Source: Nitrosomonadaceae bacterium
Lineage (GTDB): Bacteria; Pseudomonadota; Gammaproteobacteria; Burkholderiales; Nitrosomonadaceae
Direction of reading: 5' to 3'
Assembly (NCBI GenBank): GCA_014237605.1
Contig: JAAZZR010000006.1
Span: 1 to 45,725 of the forward strand
Length of the DNA stretch: 45,725 nucleotides
How positions within the stretch are numbered: the first letter of the stretch is position 1; each line of letters starts with the position of its first letter. Positions 9,083 through 16,267 of this stretch are shown in pieces. The notes beneath the pieces were generated by a model, which did not search any database, was not told the origin of the DNA, and worked only from the letters and a program-made list of their open reading frames with translations. A program made the position numbers and the translations under genes.

Positions 9083-9412
9083 CTACGCTAGCGGGGGCGC
9101 CCGTTTGAGGTATATCGATAAGAAGTGAAAATGAACATGTCTCCTTCTTAATTCGCGCAACCATCCCTGTTTCATTTGATCAACAGAGAAAATAGTCAGG
9201 ATTAAGAAGATAATGCTAAATGCAGTTAAGGCCAAACAATCAAGACATAGTTGATCAAGATCAGTGTCTTCCTGATCATGATTGTTACCCACCTGAGATA
9301 GATTAATAATATCCGTGTCATTAACATGTGTTAATTCATGTGCCGCTTGGAAGACAGGCACCGATATGATAGCTATGGCTAGAATAAGGTATAGAGAACT
9401 TCTTCGTATCAT
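9083..9412 (-). CDS. small His-rich membrane protein, DUF2946-like
   Basis: A 109-aa protein with an N-terminal hydrophobic signal or anchor (about 7-23), a polar His/Asp-rich stretch with HELTH, NNHDQED and CLDCLAL, a second hydrophobic helix (about 62-79) and a basic-to-His tail (RRRHVHFHF) ending RAPPLA. The C-x-x-C in D-x-C-L-D-C, the His content and the R-A-P-P ending fit DUF2946-type proteins that often accompany metal-related TonB receptors. It lies between the Fur/Zur-family regulator (26 bases upstream) and the receptor, so it is probably in their operon. A metal-binding role is inferred, not shown. Confidence 0.6.
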   Translation of the reverse strand: MIRRSSLYLILAIAIISVPVFQAAHELTHVNDTDIINLSQVGNNHDQEDTDLDQLCLDCLALTAFSIIFLILTIFSVDQMKQGWLRELRRRHVHFHFLSIYLKRAPPLA

Positions 9413-9438
9413 TACAGATCTTATTAGTATTAATTAAA

Positions 9439-9861
9439 TTATGCGCACTCGGCACACAGCCCCTTTACAGTCAACTCTACTTCATGAGACTGGTAGCCTG
9501 GTGGCAAAGGTGAGCTATATTTTGCCTTTACATCGCTTAGACATGTAACTGCTGCACAAATCGAACATTTAAAATGAGCGTGCTGGTGTAAGCCCGTATA
9601 AATATTAGTACGAAAGCGCCATTTCCGGTCACCACTTATTACCTTATGAGCCAGATCTTTTTTATTTAACCACTCAAGGATACGGTAAAGTGTGACTCGA
9701 TTAATCGCACTGTCATCACCTAATTTTTCTTCAATTTCATGGTGTGAGATAGCCTTCTTCTCAGCAAGCAAAATACCAAGAACAAGAACCCTTCCACGAG
9801 TTATTCGATCACCGGTATGGCGGATCATTTCTTCTGCCTGTTCATAGAAATTAGTTAGCAT
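9439..9861 (-). CDS. zur: Fur-family regulator, probably Zur
   Basis: Cytoplasmic metal-sensing repressor of 140 aa. It has the N-terminal winged helix (ISHHEIEEKLGDDSAINRVTLYRIL at about 38-62) and the dimerisation domain with metal ligands: H-Q-H-A-H-F-K-C-S-I-C (His 92/94/96, Cys 99 and 102) and the second structural zinc pair C-A-E-C at 136-139. It heads a run with the small His-rich protein and a ZnuD-like receptor, which favours zinc rather than iron. A promoter TTGCAA-17-TATATT and a palindrome lie directly upstream, suggesting autoregulation. Zur versus Fur cannot be settled from sequence alone; the strength of the call comes from context. Confidence 0.75.
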   Translation of the reverse strand: MLTNFYEQAEEMIRHTGDRITRGRVLVLGILLAEKKAISHHEIEEKLGDDSAINRVTLYRILEWLNKKDLAHKVISGDRKWRFRTNIYTGLHQHAHFKCSICAAVTCLSDVKAKYSSPLPPGYQSHEVELTVKGLCAECA

Positions 9862-9871
9862 TTTATTTTGC

Positions 9872-9884
9872 GCAACTTAGTTGC
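9872..9884. promoter_or_regulatory. operator-like palindrome before zur
   Basis: Palindrome GCAACT-T-AGTTGC, 10 bases upstream of the zur start codon and at the expected transcription start of the promoter at 9889-9917. A bound repressor here would block initiation. The same arms occur at 8929-8941 before the TonB receptor. The placement fits autoregulation by a Fur-family repressor; identity of the binder is inferred. Confidence 0.5.
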
Positions 9885-9888
9885 ATTT

Positions 9889-9917
9889 AATATAAACGTT
9901 TAACCTAAAAATTGCAA
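9889..9917 (-). promoter_or_regulatory. sigma70 promoter of zur
   Basis: On the minus strand TTGCAA (9912-9917) and TATATT (9889-9894) are separated by exactly 17 bases. The predicted start falls in or beside the palindrome at 9872-9884, giving a very short leader to the ATG at 9861 without a Shine-Dalgarno. Confidence 0.5.
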
Positions 9918-10821
9918 GCCACTTGTCTCTAAGAAAAAAGGAAACTCCGAAAGATGCTGAACCAGCAGAAAATAGCGTCACATTATAAATATAATAAAGA
10001 AGAGAAGTACTATGTACTGATATTATCAAGACAAATGAAGCAAGCTAGATCGATTACTACTATTTTACAAAGGTAGTCTCAAGAACGCACCGAAAAATTC
10101 CTTTACCATTTTCTTCGATGCATACATGGCCACTGATAATTAGAAAGAATAGTTATCAACACTATTATAAGGATAATTATCTCTCAATAACTTACTGAAA
10201 ACAGAGTAAGATTTATTTGAGCATGGTTAAATATAGTAAACTTAATTTTATTCTTCAGAAGATTTACAGCTGGTTCTCTTGTCCACAGTAACTGTGGATA
10301 AGTTTGTGGATAAGTTGCATTTAAAGTCGTTAAGCTACCATTTAATAAGGATATTTATTAATTAGATTAAATTTTAAACTAAGAATTTATTGTTTAAAAA
10401 CAATAGGTTATTTTAACAATCAAGACCCATGCGGGTTTGCGCCATATGTTTATGCAATAAAGGCATTAAATGTGGACTACTACGTAGAATCTCTATCAAG
10501 CTGTACCTCTATATGACCCTATATAGACCCATTGATCCAATTTGTCGTCTGACACACAGGCATTTTTTGACCCATCGATATTTATTCTCGATTGACTGAC
10601 AGGAAATATCTGACTCTTTGGTGTAATGACAAGAAAGCCAACCTTAAGCGGGTAGGTAAAAAGGCAAAGACTGTCAATAATAATTAATATATGAAGAGAA
10701 GGTAGTAATTAAACTTAGAAATTAAATTGTTAACGGACAACTTAGACTAAAAAATTAAATATGATGAATCGGTAGAACAACCCTTAATCATTATTCATTA
10801 CTAACAAATTTACTTAAAAAT
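9918..10821. other. long gene-free region with DnaA-box cluster
   Basis: About 900 bases with no credible ORF on either strand and no recognisable RNA gene. The centre holds the DnaA-box cluster described separately. Further right the heptamer GACCCAT or its first five bases recur at about 10424, 10515, 10526 and 10569, the first within a short ACCC/GGGT hairpin. Genes to the left mostly run leftwards on the minus strand. Confidence 0.6.
10153..10420. other. candidate replication origin (DnaA boxes plus AT-rich tract)
   Basis: Two perfect DnaA boxes (TTATCCACA, read on the minus strand) lie at 10293-10301 and 10305-10313, twelve bases apart. TTGTCCACA lies at 10279-10287 in the opposite orientation, and the one-mismatch box TTATCAACA at 10153-10161. 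The inner two boxes form a near-perfect palindrome TCCACAGT-A-ACTGTGGA. Directly right is an AT-rich stretch (10321-10420) with a hairpin TATTGTTT-AA-AAACAATA, a plausible unwinding element. No dnaA, dnaN, rpmH or gyrB is present in the window. DnaA boxes can also be regulatory, so the call is moderate. Confidence 0.45.
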
Positions 10822-11103
10822 CTAATTTTTATCAGCAGCAGCAGCAGCAGCAGCTCCCATCAGCTGCGCTTTCGATTTTCTACCAGGGGCTGCAGGAGGA
10901 ATATACCCAGCTATCCGGCAACTAGTTCCTTCAATTGTCTTCCCCTTCTCATGCCTAATTAAATGGCATGTCATTATCTCTCCCTTCGTAGCAAGCTCTT
11001 CCAAATGAAGACGAACATTAGCGAGAGAAATGCCTGTAGCGGTAGCAATCTCCATATCAAGCTTTTCACCATTCTTTTTCAGGTACTGTAGAATTTCATC
11101 CAT
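10822..11103 (-). CDS. small winged-helix DNA-binding protein with polyalanine tail
   Basis: A 93-aa protein. Residues 1-60 read as a winged helix: MDEILQYLKKNGEKLDMEIA, the recognition-helix-like GISLANVRLHLEELATKGEI, then a wing with CHLIRHEKGKTIEGTSCRI. This resembles FaeA- or ArsR-like mini-regulators. The C-terminus is a flexible Pro/Ala/Lys linker (PPAAPGRKSKAQL) followed by eight alanines and DKN, encoded by a run of seven GCA triplets on the plus strand (about 10832-10853). The triplet run could vary in length by slippage. It stands alone beside the candidate origin; the target is unknown. Confidence 0.65.
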   Translation of the reverse strand: MDEILQYLKKNGEKLDMEIATATGISLANVRLHLEELATKGEIMTCHLIRHEKGKTIEGTSCRIAGYIPPAAPGRKSKAQLMGAAAAAAADKN

Positions 11104-11570
11104 AGGGTCATCACTAAAACATTTTGGTGGATAGGTCTCTAAATTGTATCTATGATACTGCCAATTAATTTATACAAATTTTCTGATTATATTCAGACAG
11201 CCATGAATAGCTTGAAGGCGGCGCTGCTAACCCTTATACAAATTAAATCTGGAAGCCTGTAATTCTACCATATTTTTATTTATCTGAGTAATCTGTTCTC
11301 TCTATATCAACAAAGATCGGGCCTATTGATTCATTGCTACTAACATCATACTAGTACATCTCACAAAAAATAAAGAGAACCAGGTTGGGCAAATACTCTA
11401 AGCGGGCTTGATAGATTAGGCCATAAAAAGATAGCTACTTATAGGCAGCCTCATTGGAACAACCTGCTTCAGAATACCTCGCGCGCATGAAAATATATCC
11501 GTTATACTTTGCTCAAGGTTAGACTTCCCCTAAATTGTAATAATAAAAATTAAAAAAATCGCAAGTCGTC
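11104..11570. other. gene-free stretch before CDF transporter
   Basis: 467 bases between divergent genes. Only very short ORFs are present (for example a 19-codon frame near 11202). No terminator with a T-run and no RNA gene were recognised. Promoters of both flanking genes should lie here. Confidence 0.5.
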
Positions 11571-12551
11571 ATGGATGACAGCTTGTTTTCAACAACTCTA
11601 GGATACTCTTCTAATTTTTCTATGGCCTCAGGATCAAAGAAAATTATTATTGCAGCATTAATAGGCAATGCGCTGATTTCCATAACGAAATTTGTTGCCG
11701 CAAGTATAACTGGCAGCTCTGCTATGTTATCAGAGGGAATCCACTCTGTAGTCGATACAGGAAATCAGATTCTTCTTCTCTACGGATTAAAACGTGCAGC
11801 ACAGCCTGCAAGTCCACAGTTTCCATTTGGGCATGGAAAAGAAATATATCTATGGAGCTTTGTTGTTGCCATTCTAATTTTTTCTGTTGGTGCTGGAGTT
11901 TCGATTTATGAGGGCGTTTATCATATCCGTCATCCCTCCGCACTACATGATCCTACAATTAATTATATTGTGCTTGGACTTGCTATGATTTTTGAAGGAG
12001 GCGCTCTTTATTTTGCCTTGAAAGAATTTAATAAAGTCAGGGGACCATATAGCTATGTTGAAGCTGTCCAACGGGGAAAAGACCCTTCTATGTTCGTGGT
12101 TCTATTTGAAGACTGCGCCGCTATGCTTGGATTATTTGTGGCCCTTGTAGGAATCATATTGGCACAAATTACGGGAGATCCATTATGGGATGGAGTTGCC
12201 TCTGTCATTATCGGACTAATTCTAGCTTTCACTGCTGCTTGGCTGGCTCATGAAACAAAAGGTCTCCTGATCGGAGAGGCCGCAAATAAAGACATAGTCG
12301 AGGGTATACATAAAATCGCATCAGAGCAGGAATCAATTGAAAAAATAAATGAGGTTCTTACACTACATATGGGTCCAGAATTTATTCTGGTTAATATGAG
12401 TATTTCTTTCAAGAGTCATCTGCCTGTTGGTAACATAGAAAAAGCAATAGAAATTATCACAAAAAATATTAAAGAAGAATTCCCTATAGCAAAGAAAGTC
12501 TTTATTGAAGCTGAACCAGCCAAATTAGAACCTAATAAAGACTCAATTTAA
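11571..12551 (+). CDS. cation diffusion facilitator (divalent metal exporter)
   Basis: Inner-membrane proton/metal antiporter of the CDF family that moves divalent ions such as zinc out of the cytoplasm. About six membrane helices come first, then a soluble C-terminal domain. Metal-site signatures are visible: H-S-V-V-D-T-G-N in helix 2 and F-E-D-C-A-A in helix 5; the F-P-F-G-H-G-K-E loop is typical. The ATG at 11571 gives 326 aa, but the ATG at 11622 (MASGSKKIIIAALIGN) matches the usual family start and may be the true one; neither has a clear Shine-Dalgarno. An exporter about 1.7 kb from a zur-type locus fits a metal-homeostasis region. Substrate is inferred. Confidence 0.85.
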   Translation: MDDSLFSTTLGYSSNFSMASGSKKIIIAALIGNALISITKFVAASITGSSAMLSEGIHSVVDTGNQILLLYGLKRAAQPASPQFPFGHGKEIYLWSFVVAILIFSVGAGVSIYEGVYHIRHPSALHDPTINYIVLGLAMIFEGGALYFALKEFNKVRGPYSYVEAVQRGKDPSMFVVLFEDCAAMLGLFVALVGIILAQITGDPLWDGVASVIIGLILAFTAAWLAHETKGLLIGEAANKDIVEGIHKIASEQESIEKINEVLTLHMGPEFILVNMSISFKSHLPVGNIEKAIEIITKNIKEEFPIAKKVFIEAEPAKLEPNKDSI

Positions 12552-12595
12552 TACCGCAACATTTTGACCATGCACTAAACCCTAATAAAACTCTT

Positions 12596-12611
12596 TTGCG
12601 ACAATCCGTCG
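12596..12611. repeat. short hairpin after CDF gene
   Basis: Inverted repeat TGCGAC-AATCC-GTCGCA, 44 bases after the CDF stop. There is no T-run on the plus strand, so it is only a weak terminator candidate. Confidence 0.3.
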
Positions 12612-12632
12612 CACTCAAAAAATAAGAAGTTA

Positions 12633-12641
12633 TGCTAGAAT
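12633..12641 (+). promoter_or_regulatory. extended -10 promoter before peroxidase
   Basis: TGC-TAGAAT about 90 bases before the peroxidase start. The same nonamer occurs before ispH (34527-34535). No good -35 is seen at 17 bases. Confidence 0.35.
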
Positions 12642-12731
12642 CTGCGGCCATTCTGATAAATTAGTTATTTTTTTGATTGATTTGTCAGACCTAATTAATT
12701 TGACTTTAACTAAGCTTTAAGGAGTATACAT

Positions 12732-13727
12732 TTGATCTTGAAAACACTATTTACGGCGTTACTATCCTGTAACCTTTTTTTCTTTTCTTCTGTTTCATTC
12801 GCAGAAGAGCCTATTAAACCGATTAAAGCAGCCGTACCTAAAGATAAGGGGATGGTTGAGCTAGGAAAAATGCTATTTTTTGATCCGCGCCTGTCTAAAT
12901 CTGGATTTATTTCCTGTAATTCTTGTCATAATCTAAGCATGGGCGGGACAGACAATATAAAAACCTCTATAGGACATAAATGGCAACAAGGTCCTATTAA
13001 TGCGCCAACAGTACTAAATTCCAGTATGAATTTAGCTCAATTCTGGGACGGTCGTGCCAAAGGCTTAAAGGAACAGGCAGGAGGACCAATTGCCAATCCC
13101 GGTGAAATGGCATTTACTCATAAGCTAGCTGTAGATGTTTTACATTCCATTCCACAATACCGTGGCCGTTTTAAACAAGTATTTGGAGCAGAAAATATTT
13201 CTATAGATATGGTAACGGACGCTATTGCGGCATTTGAAGAAACTCTAGTTACACCTGATTCAAGATTTGATAAATGGCTTAAGGGCGACAAAGAAGCTAT
13301 TGATCAAGCCGAGCTAGAAGGTTATAAATTATTTAAAGAAAGTGGCTGCGCTTCTTGCCACCATGGTACAGCTGTTGGTGGAGCCTCTTTCCAAAAACTG
13401 GGAGTTCTCGCCCCCTACAAAACTACAAGTAAGGCAGAGGGGCGTAAAGAGGTAACCGGTAAAAATACAGATCGTTTTGTATTTAAGGTGCCAACTCTTC
13501 GTAATATAGAACTAACTTATCCCTATTTTCATGATGGTGCAGTAGCCACCTTAGAAGAGGCAGTGAATAAAATGGGCCAGTTACAACTAGGGATTGATTT
13601 TAGTACTGAAGAAAATGCTAAGATCGTGGCATTTTTAAAAACATTAACTGGAAAGCAACCTGATTTTAAATTGCCAGCCCTTCCACCTTCCGTAAATGAA
13701 ACTCCGAGACCCGTACCATTTGATTAA
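12732..13727 (+). CDS. diheme cytochrome c peroxidase
   Basis: Periplasmic enzyme reducing hydrogen peroxide with electrons from c cytochromes. The 331-aa protein has a signal peptide ending near SFAEE, a peroxidatic heme motif CNSCH at 62-66 and an electron-transfer heme motif CASCH at 206-210. Family blocks are present: GKMLFFDPRLSKSG, NAPTVLNSS, FWDGRAKGLKEQA, N-P-G-E-M (the conserved acid residue) and KVPTLRNIELTYPYFHDGAV. The start is TTG, eight bases after an AAGGAG Shine-Dalgarno, which strongly supports it. A single gene with its own promoter and a strong terminator behind it. MauG-type relatives lack this exact spacing, so peroxidase is preferred. Confidence 0.9.
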   Translation: MILKTLFTALLSCNLFFFSSVSFAEEPIKPIKAAVPKDKGMVELGKMLFFDPRLSKSGFISCNSCHNLSMGGTDNIKTSIGHKWQQGPINAPTVLNSSMNLAQFWDGRAKGLKEQAGGPIANPGEMAFTHKLAVDVLHSIPQYRGRFKQVFGAENISIDMVTDAIAAFEETLVTPDSRFDKWLKGDKEAIDQAELEGYKLFKESGCASCHHGTAVGGASFQKLGVLAPYKTTSKAEGRKEVTGKNTDRFVFKVPTLRNIELTYPYFHDGAVATLEEAVNKMGQLQLGIDFSTEENAKIVAFLKTLTGKQPDFKLPALPPSVNETPRPVPFD

Positions 13728-13749
13728 TGTATTAGAATAGGTCTACTCT

Positions 13750-13787
13750 AAATACAATTGGCAACCTTAAGGTTGCCAATTGTATTT
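13750..13787. terminator. perfect 38-base palindromic terminator
   Basis: A perfect dyad with 19-base arms centred between 13768 and 13769; core CAATTGGCAACC-TTAA-GGTTGCCAATTG, flanked by AAATA and TATTT(T). It lies 22 bases after the peroxidase stop and has U-rich ends on both strands, so it should work in both directions. Confidence 0.8.
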
Positions 13788-13814
13788 TAGGTAAGACAAA
13801 TCAAATAAATTAAT

Positions 13815-14204
13815 ATGAATAAACTATTATTAATTCTAATTCTGACAATCATCAGCAGTAATGTATTAGCCGATTGGACACTTGTGCGAACCGGGAAAGA
13901 GTCCGATGAATATGTAGACTCAGCAACTATCCGCATATCAGGCAATCTAGCCAAGATGTGGAGCCTGACAAATATCTCAAAAAATATAAAAAATATAAGG
14001 CCGGGAGAAAAAGCTTTTGCTGTTAAAACAGTGCGCGAATATGACTGCAAAGAGCATAAAAGCAGAGCACTTTTTGTTGCTTGGTATAACGATTATATGG
14101 GAACTGGTGGAATTGAGCGTTCGTCTGAAAGTCCTGATGCAAAGTGGAAAGAAGTAACGCCAGGTATCAGAGAGTCTAGCTGGAAAATAGCATGTGGAAA
14201 ATAG
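13815..14204 (+). CDS. exported protein, surface-adhesin E-like domain
   Basis: A 129-aa exported protein with a clear signal peptide (MNKLLLILILTIISSNVLA-DW). The mature part fits the small Adhesin_E type fold known from proteobacteria: W-T-L-V at the start, E-Y-V-D-S-A-T-I-R, K-M-W-S-L, KTVREYDCKEHKSRAL and a last Cys (SSWKIACGK) that would pair with the first. Such proteins are secreted or periplasmic and mostly of unknown role. It follows the palindromic terminator and converges with the small lipoprotein gene. Confidence 0.6.
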   Translation: MNKLLLILILTIISSNVLADWTLVRTGKESDEYVDSATIRISGNLAKMWSLTNISKNIKNIRPGEKAFAVKTVREYDCKEHKSRALFVAWYNDYMGTGGIERSSESPDAKWKEVTPGIRESSWKIACGK

Positions 14205-14228
14205 AGTAATTTAGAATAATTCAGAGTT

Positions 14229-14564
14229 TTAGTCTGGAGGACTAAACTGCCTATTATTTAAATTATATTTACTCTTACCCCAACATTGACCGCCTTCAAA
14301 AGTAGAAGATATTACGCTTTTATCCTGAATTTCAAATGTAGTTTCGCAAGTAATTCTTTCTTCTATCAATCCAAACATAGCTGTATCTGATTTAGAGTAC
14401 ATTAGAAATCTACTATCTCCAGACCCATGAATCTTAGATGGGATACCCCACGTTCTAATTAATTCAGCTTCAGGTATTCCATGATAAGACTCGACTATGC
14501 TGTTATAGGCTGTAAACGTTGCGCAGCCAGATAATATAAACCCAAATAATGCTATTATTTTCAT
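14229..14564 (-). CDS. small lipoprotein (about 111 aa)
   Basis: Exported lipoprotein: MKIIALFGFILSGCAT with lipobox L-S-G-C. The mature part contains IPEAELIRTWGIPSKIH, which resembles the G-x-x-x-x-E-V-x-x-x-x-G-x-P motif of BamE/SmpA-like domains, and three Cys including the last pair around ITCETTF and GGQCWG. The ATG at 14564 gives a compact signal; a TTG five codons upstream is possible. Function unknown; BamE-like fold is only a suggestion. Confidence 0.55.
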   Translation of the reverse strand: MKIIALFGFILSGCATFTAYNSIVESYHGIPEAELIRTWGIPSKIHGSGDSRFLMYSKSDTAMFGLIEERITCETTFEIQDKSVISSTFEGGQCWGKSKYNLNNRQFSPPD

Positions 14565-14648
14565 CGTTATTAATTGCAAACCTATTAGTCACAGTTATTC
14601 TTCGCGGGCAGTTGTATATTATTGAGAACCAACTTTTAGTATAAAGCA

Positions 14649-14681
14649 GATATTTTATGGATATTTTATGGATATTTTACG
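14649..14681. repeat. three tandem copies of an 11-base unit
   Basis: GATATTTTATG occurs twice followed by GATATTTTACG, directly head to tail, in the non-coding gap before the tRNA-Met terminator. No function can be assigned. Confidence 0.6.
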
Positions 14682-14708
14682 CTAGAAGTAGAAAACTGGT
14701 AGCAATTC

Positions 14709-14741
14709 AAAAAAAAATGAGCAGGCTGTTAAGCCTAACTC
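14709..14741 (-). terminator. terminator of tRNA-Met
   Basis: On the minus strand the sequence GAG-tt-AGGCT-taac-AGCCT-g-CTC is followed by a run of nine T after one A, a classic intrinsic terminator 10 bases after the tRNA 3' end. Confidence 0.75.
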
Positions 14742-14751
14742 ATTGAATTAA

Positions 14752-14827
14752 TGGTGGCGAATCAGGGATTTGAACCCCGGACCAACGGATTATGATTCCG
14801 CTGCTCTAACCACTGAGCTAATTCGCC
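14752..14827 (-). tRNA. tRNA-Met (CAT)
   Basis: A 76-base tRNA with encoded CCA. Acceptor GGCGAAT pairs with ATTCGCC; the D arm is GCTC-AGTGGTTA-GAGC; the anticodon stem GCGGA/TCCGT encloses ATCATAA, so the anticodon is CAT; the T arm is CGGGG-TTCAAAT-CCCTG. CAT could mean elongator Met or lysidine-modified Ile; the AATCATAA-type loop with this stem looks like elongator Met. Confidence 0.85.
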
Positions 14828-14846
14828 ACTTGAAACTACCTTTACT

Positions 14847-14885
14847 AAAAACGCCCTATGATTATAGAGAACATCATCAGGGCGC
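14847..14885 (-). terminator. terminator-like hairpin upstream of tRNA-Met
   Basis: On the minus strand CGCCCT-g-ATGAT, a 10-base loop and ATCAT-AGGGCG are followed by TTTTT, giving an 11-pair stem with one bulge. It lies about 20 bases upstream of the tRNA. The loop side contains TATAAT (14861-14866), which may be the tRNA -10 element, so the hairpin and promoter overlap. Confidence 0.45.
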
Positions 14886-15059
14886 TAATTGTAACCCGAA
14901 ATAAACTTGTTTGGCACTGTTACTGTGCGCACGTTTGGGCGATATAAAGATTTAATACGATTATTCTACAATACTCCTACAGAATTCTTGCATCCCATCT
15001 TGGCATTAAATCAGCCTTGCTTTATCGCGACATATGCTAAGCACCTGTATAATCTATTT

Positions 15060-16229
15060 ATGAAATTTGATGTTGTAATCATTGGGGGTGGAATTGTTGG
15101 CTCAAGCTTGGCCCTAGCACTTAAAGATAGCGGCCTAAATATAGCATTGATCGAATCACGCCCCCCCTCCACCTTCCCTGACGATAAAAGCTGGGACAAT
15201 AGAATCTATGCAATTAGCCCTGGTAGTGTCTCATTTCTAGAAGATCTAGAAGTTTGGACAGCAATTAACAAAGATCGAATTACTCCAGTCCATGACATGG
15301 AGATATTTGGTGATGATGATTCTGCACGTCTAAATTTCAGCGCTTACGATGCAGGAATGACAGAACTAGCATTTATAGTTGAAAACCGACAACTGCAAAC
15401 AGCGGCATGGAATGAACTGGAAAAACAGAGCGCAAAAATAGAAATTTTCTGTCCTATGCAATGCACTTCCATAGAATGGGATGAAACTCATGCTAGTGTT
15501 CAGCTGTCAGATGGACAGTTATTACAAACCGCCCTTGTTATTGGTGCGGATGGTGTAAATTCGTGGGTACGAAATCAAGCAAAAATTGAAGTCTCGCAAC
15601 ACTCATATCAACAAAATGGAATTGTGGCAAATTTCAGTACAGAATTATCTCATCAGAATATTGCCCGTCAATGGTTCCGTCGTGATGGGATACTCGCCTT
15701 ATTACCTTTACCTAGCAAAATGGTATCTATGGTGTGGTCAGCAAATGAAGAACAGTCTACTCGCCTAAATAGCTTATCTGAGGAAGAAGTCTGCCAACAG
15801 GTTGAAGAGGCCTCTAGTCATTCCCTAGGCAAGTTACAACTCATTACTAAGCCTGTTTCTTTTCCACTAAACTCTGTACATGTAAAGAATTTGATAAGCC
15901 CTCGTCTCGCACTTATAGGAGATGCTGCTCACGGCATTCACCCTCTTGCTGGGCAGGGTGTAAATCTTGGCCTACGTGACGCACGTAAATTAGTATCAAC
16001 TATTATTGAACGGGGAGCCAGATCTGATTGTGGCGATTATATGCTGCTTCGCCAGTACGAGCGGGCGCGAAAGGAAGATATTCTAGCGATGGAGTTTGCT
16101 ACAGATAGTTTACAAAAATTATTCAGCAATAAAAATCCAACACTTACTCGTCTCCGTAATTTAGGACTGGGACTCACTAACGAATTTCCATTATTAAAAA
16201 AACGTCTCATACAGCATGCACTAAATTAA
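15060..16229 (+). CDS. UbiH/COQ6-family ubiquinone hydroxylase
   Basis: FAD-dependent aromatic hydroxylase acting on the ubiquinone ring, at the inner membrane face. The 389-aa protein begins with the FAD dinucleotide fold MKFDVVIIGGGIVGSSLALA, has the family D-G motif (VIGADGVNSWVR) and the second FAD motif LALIGDAAHGIHPLAGQGVN. An ATG at this point gives the expected start; longer readings upstream only add unrelated residues. Which ring position it hydroxylates (UbiH, UbiF, UbiI or UbiM type) cannot be decided. It is followed 38 bases later by dsbC in the same direction, an arrangement familiar from betaproteobacteria. Confidence 0.9.
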   Translation: MKFDVVIIGGGIVGSSLALALKDSGLNIALIESRPPSTFPDDKSWDNRIYAISPGSVSFLEDLEVWTAINKDRITPVHDMEIFGDDDSARLNFSAYDAGMTELAFIVENRQLQTAAWNELEKQSAKIEIFCPMQCTSIEWDETHASVQLSDGQLLQTALVIGADGVNSWVRNQAKIEVSQHSYQQNGIVANFSTELSHQNIARQWFRRDGILALLPLPSKMVSMVWSANEEQSTRLNSLSEEEVCQQVEEASSHSLGKLQLITKPVSFPLNSVHVKNLISPRLALIGDAAHGIHPLAGQGVNLGLRDARKLVSTIIERGARSDCGDYMLLRQYERARKEDILAMEFATDSLQKLFSNKNPTLTRLRNLGLGLTNEFPLLKKRLIQHALN

Positions 16230-16267
16230 GAAATTAATATAATTATTCATAAATTTGACTACGTGAT

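Noticed and set aside
10312-10323. Another Zur-like site beside the DnaA boxes (AGTTGCATTTAA)
   Set aside because: Only one half of the dyad matches; the other half is the DnaA box.
10822-10860. CRISPR or structural repeat array at the GCA run
   Set aside because: It is a coding trinucleotide repeat in the tail of a small protein.
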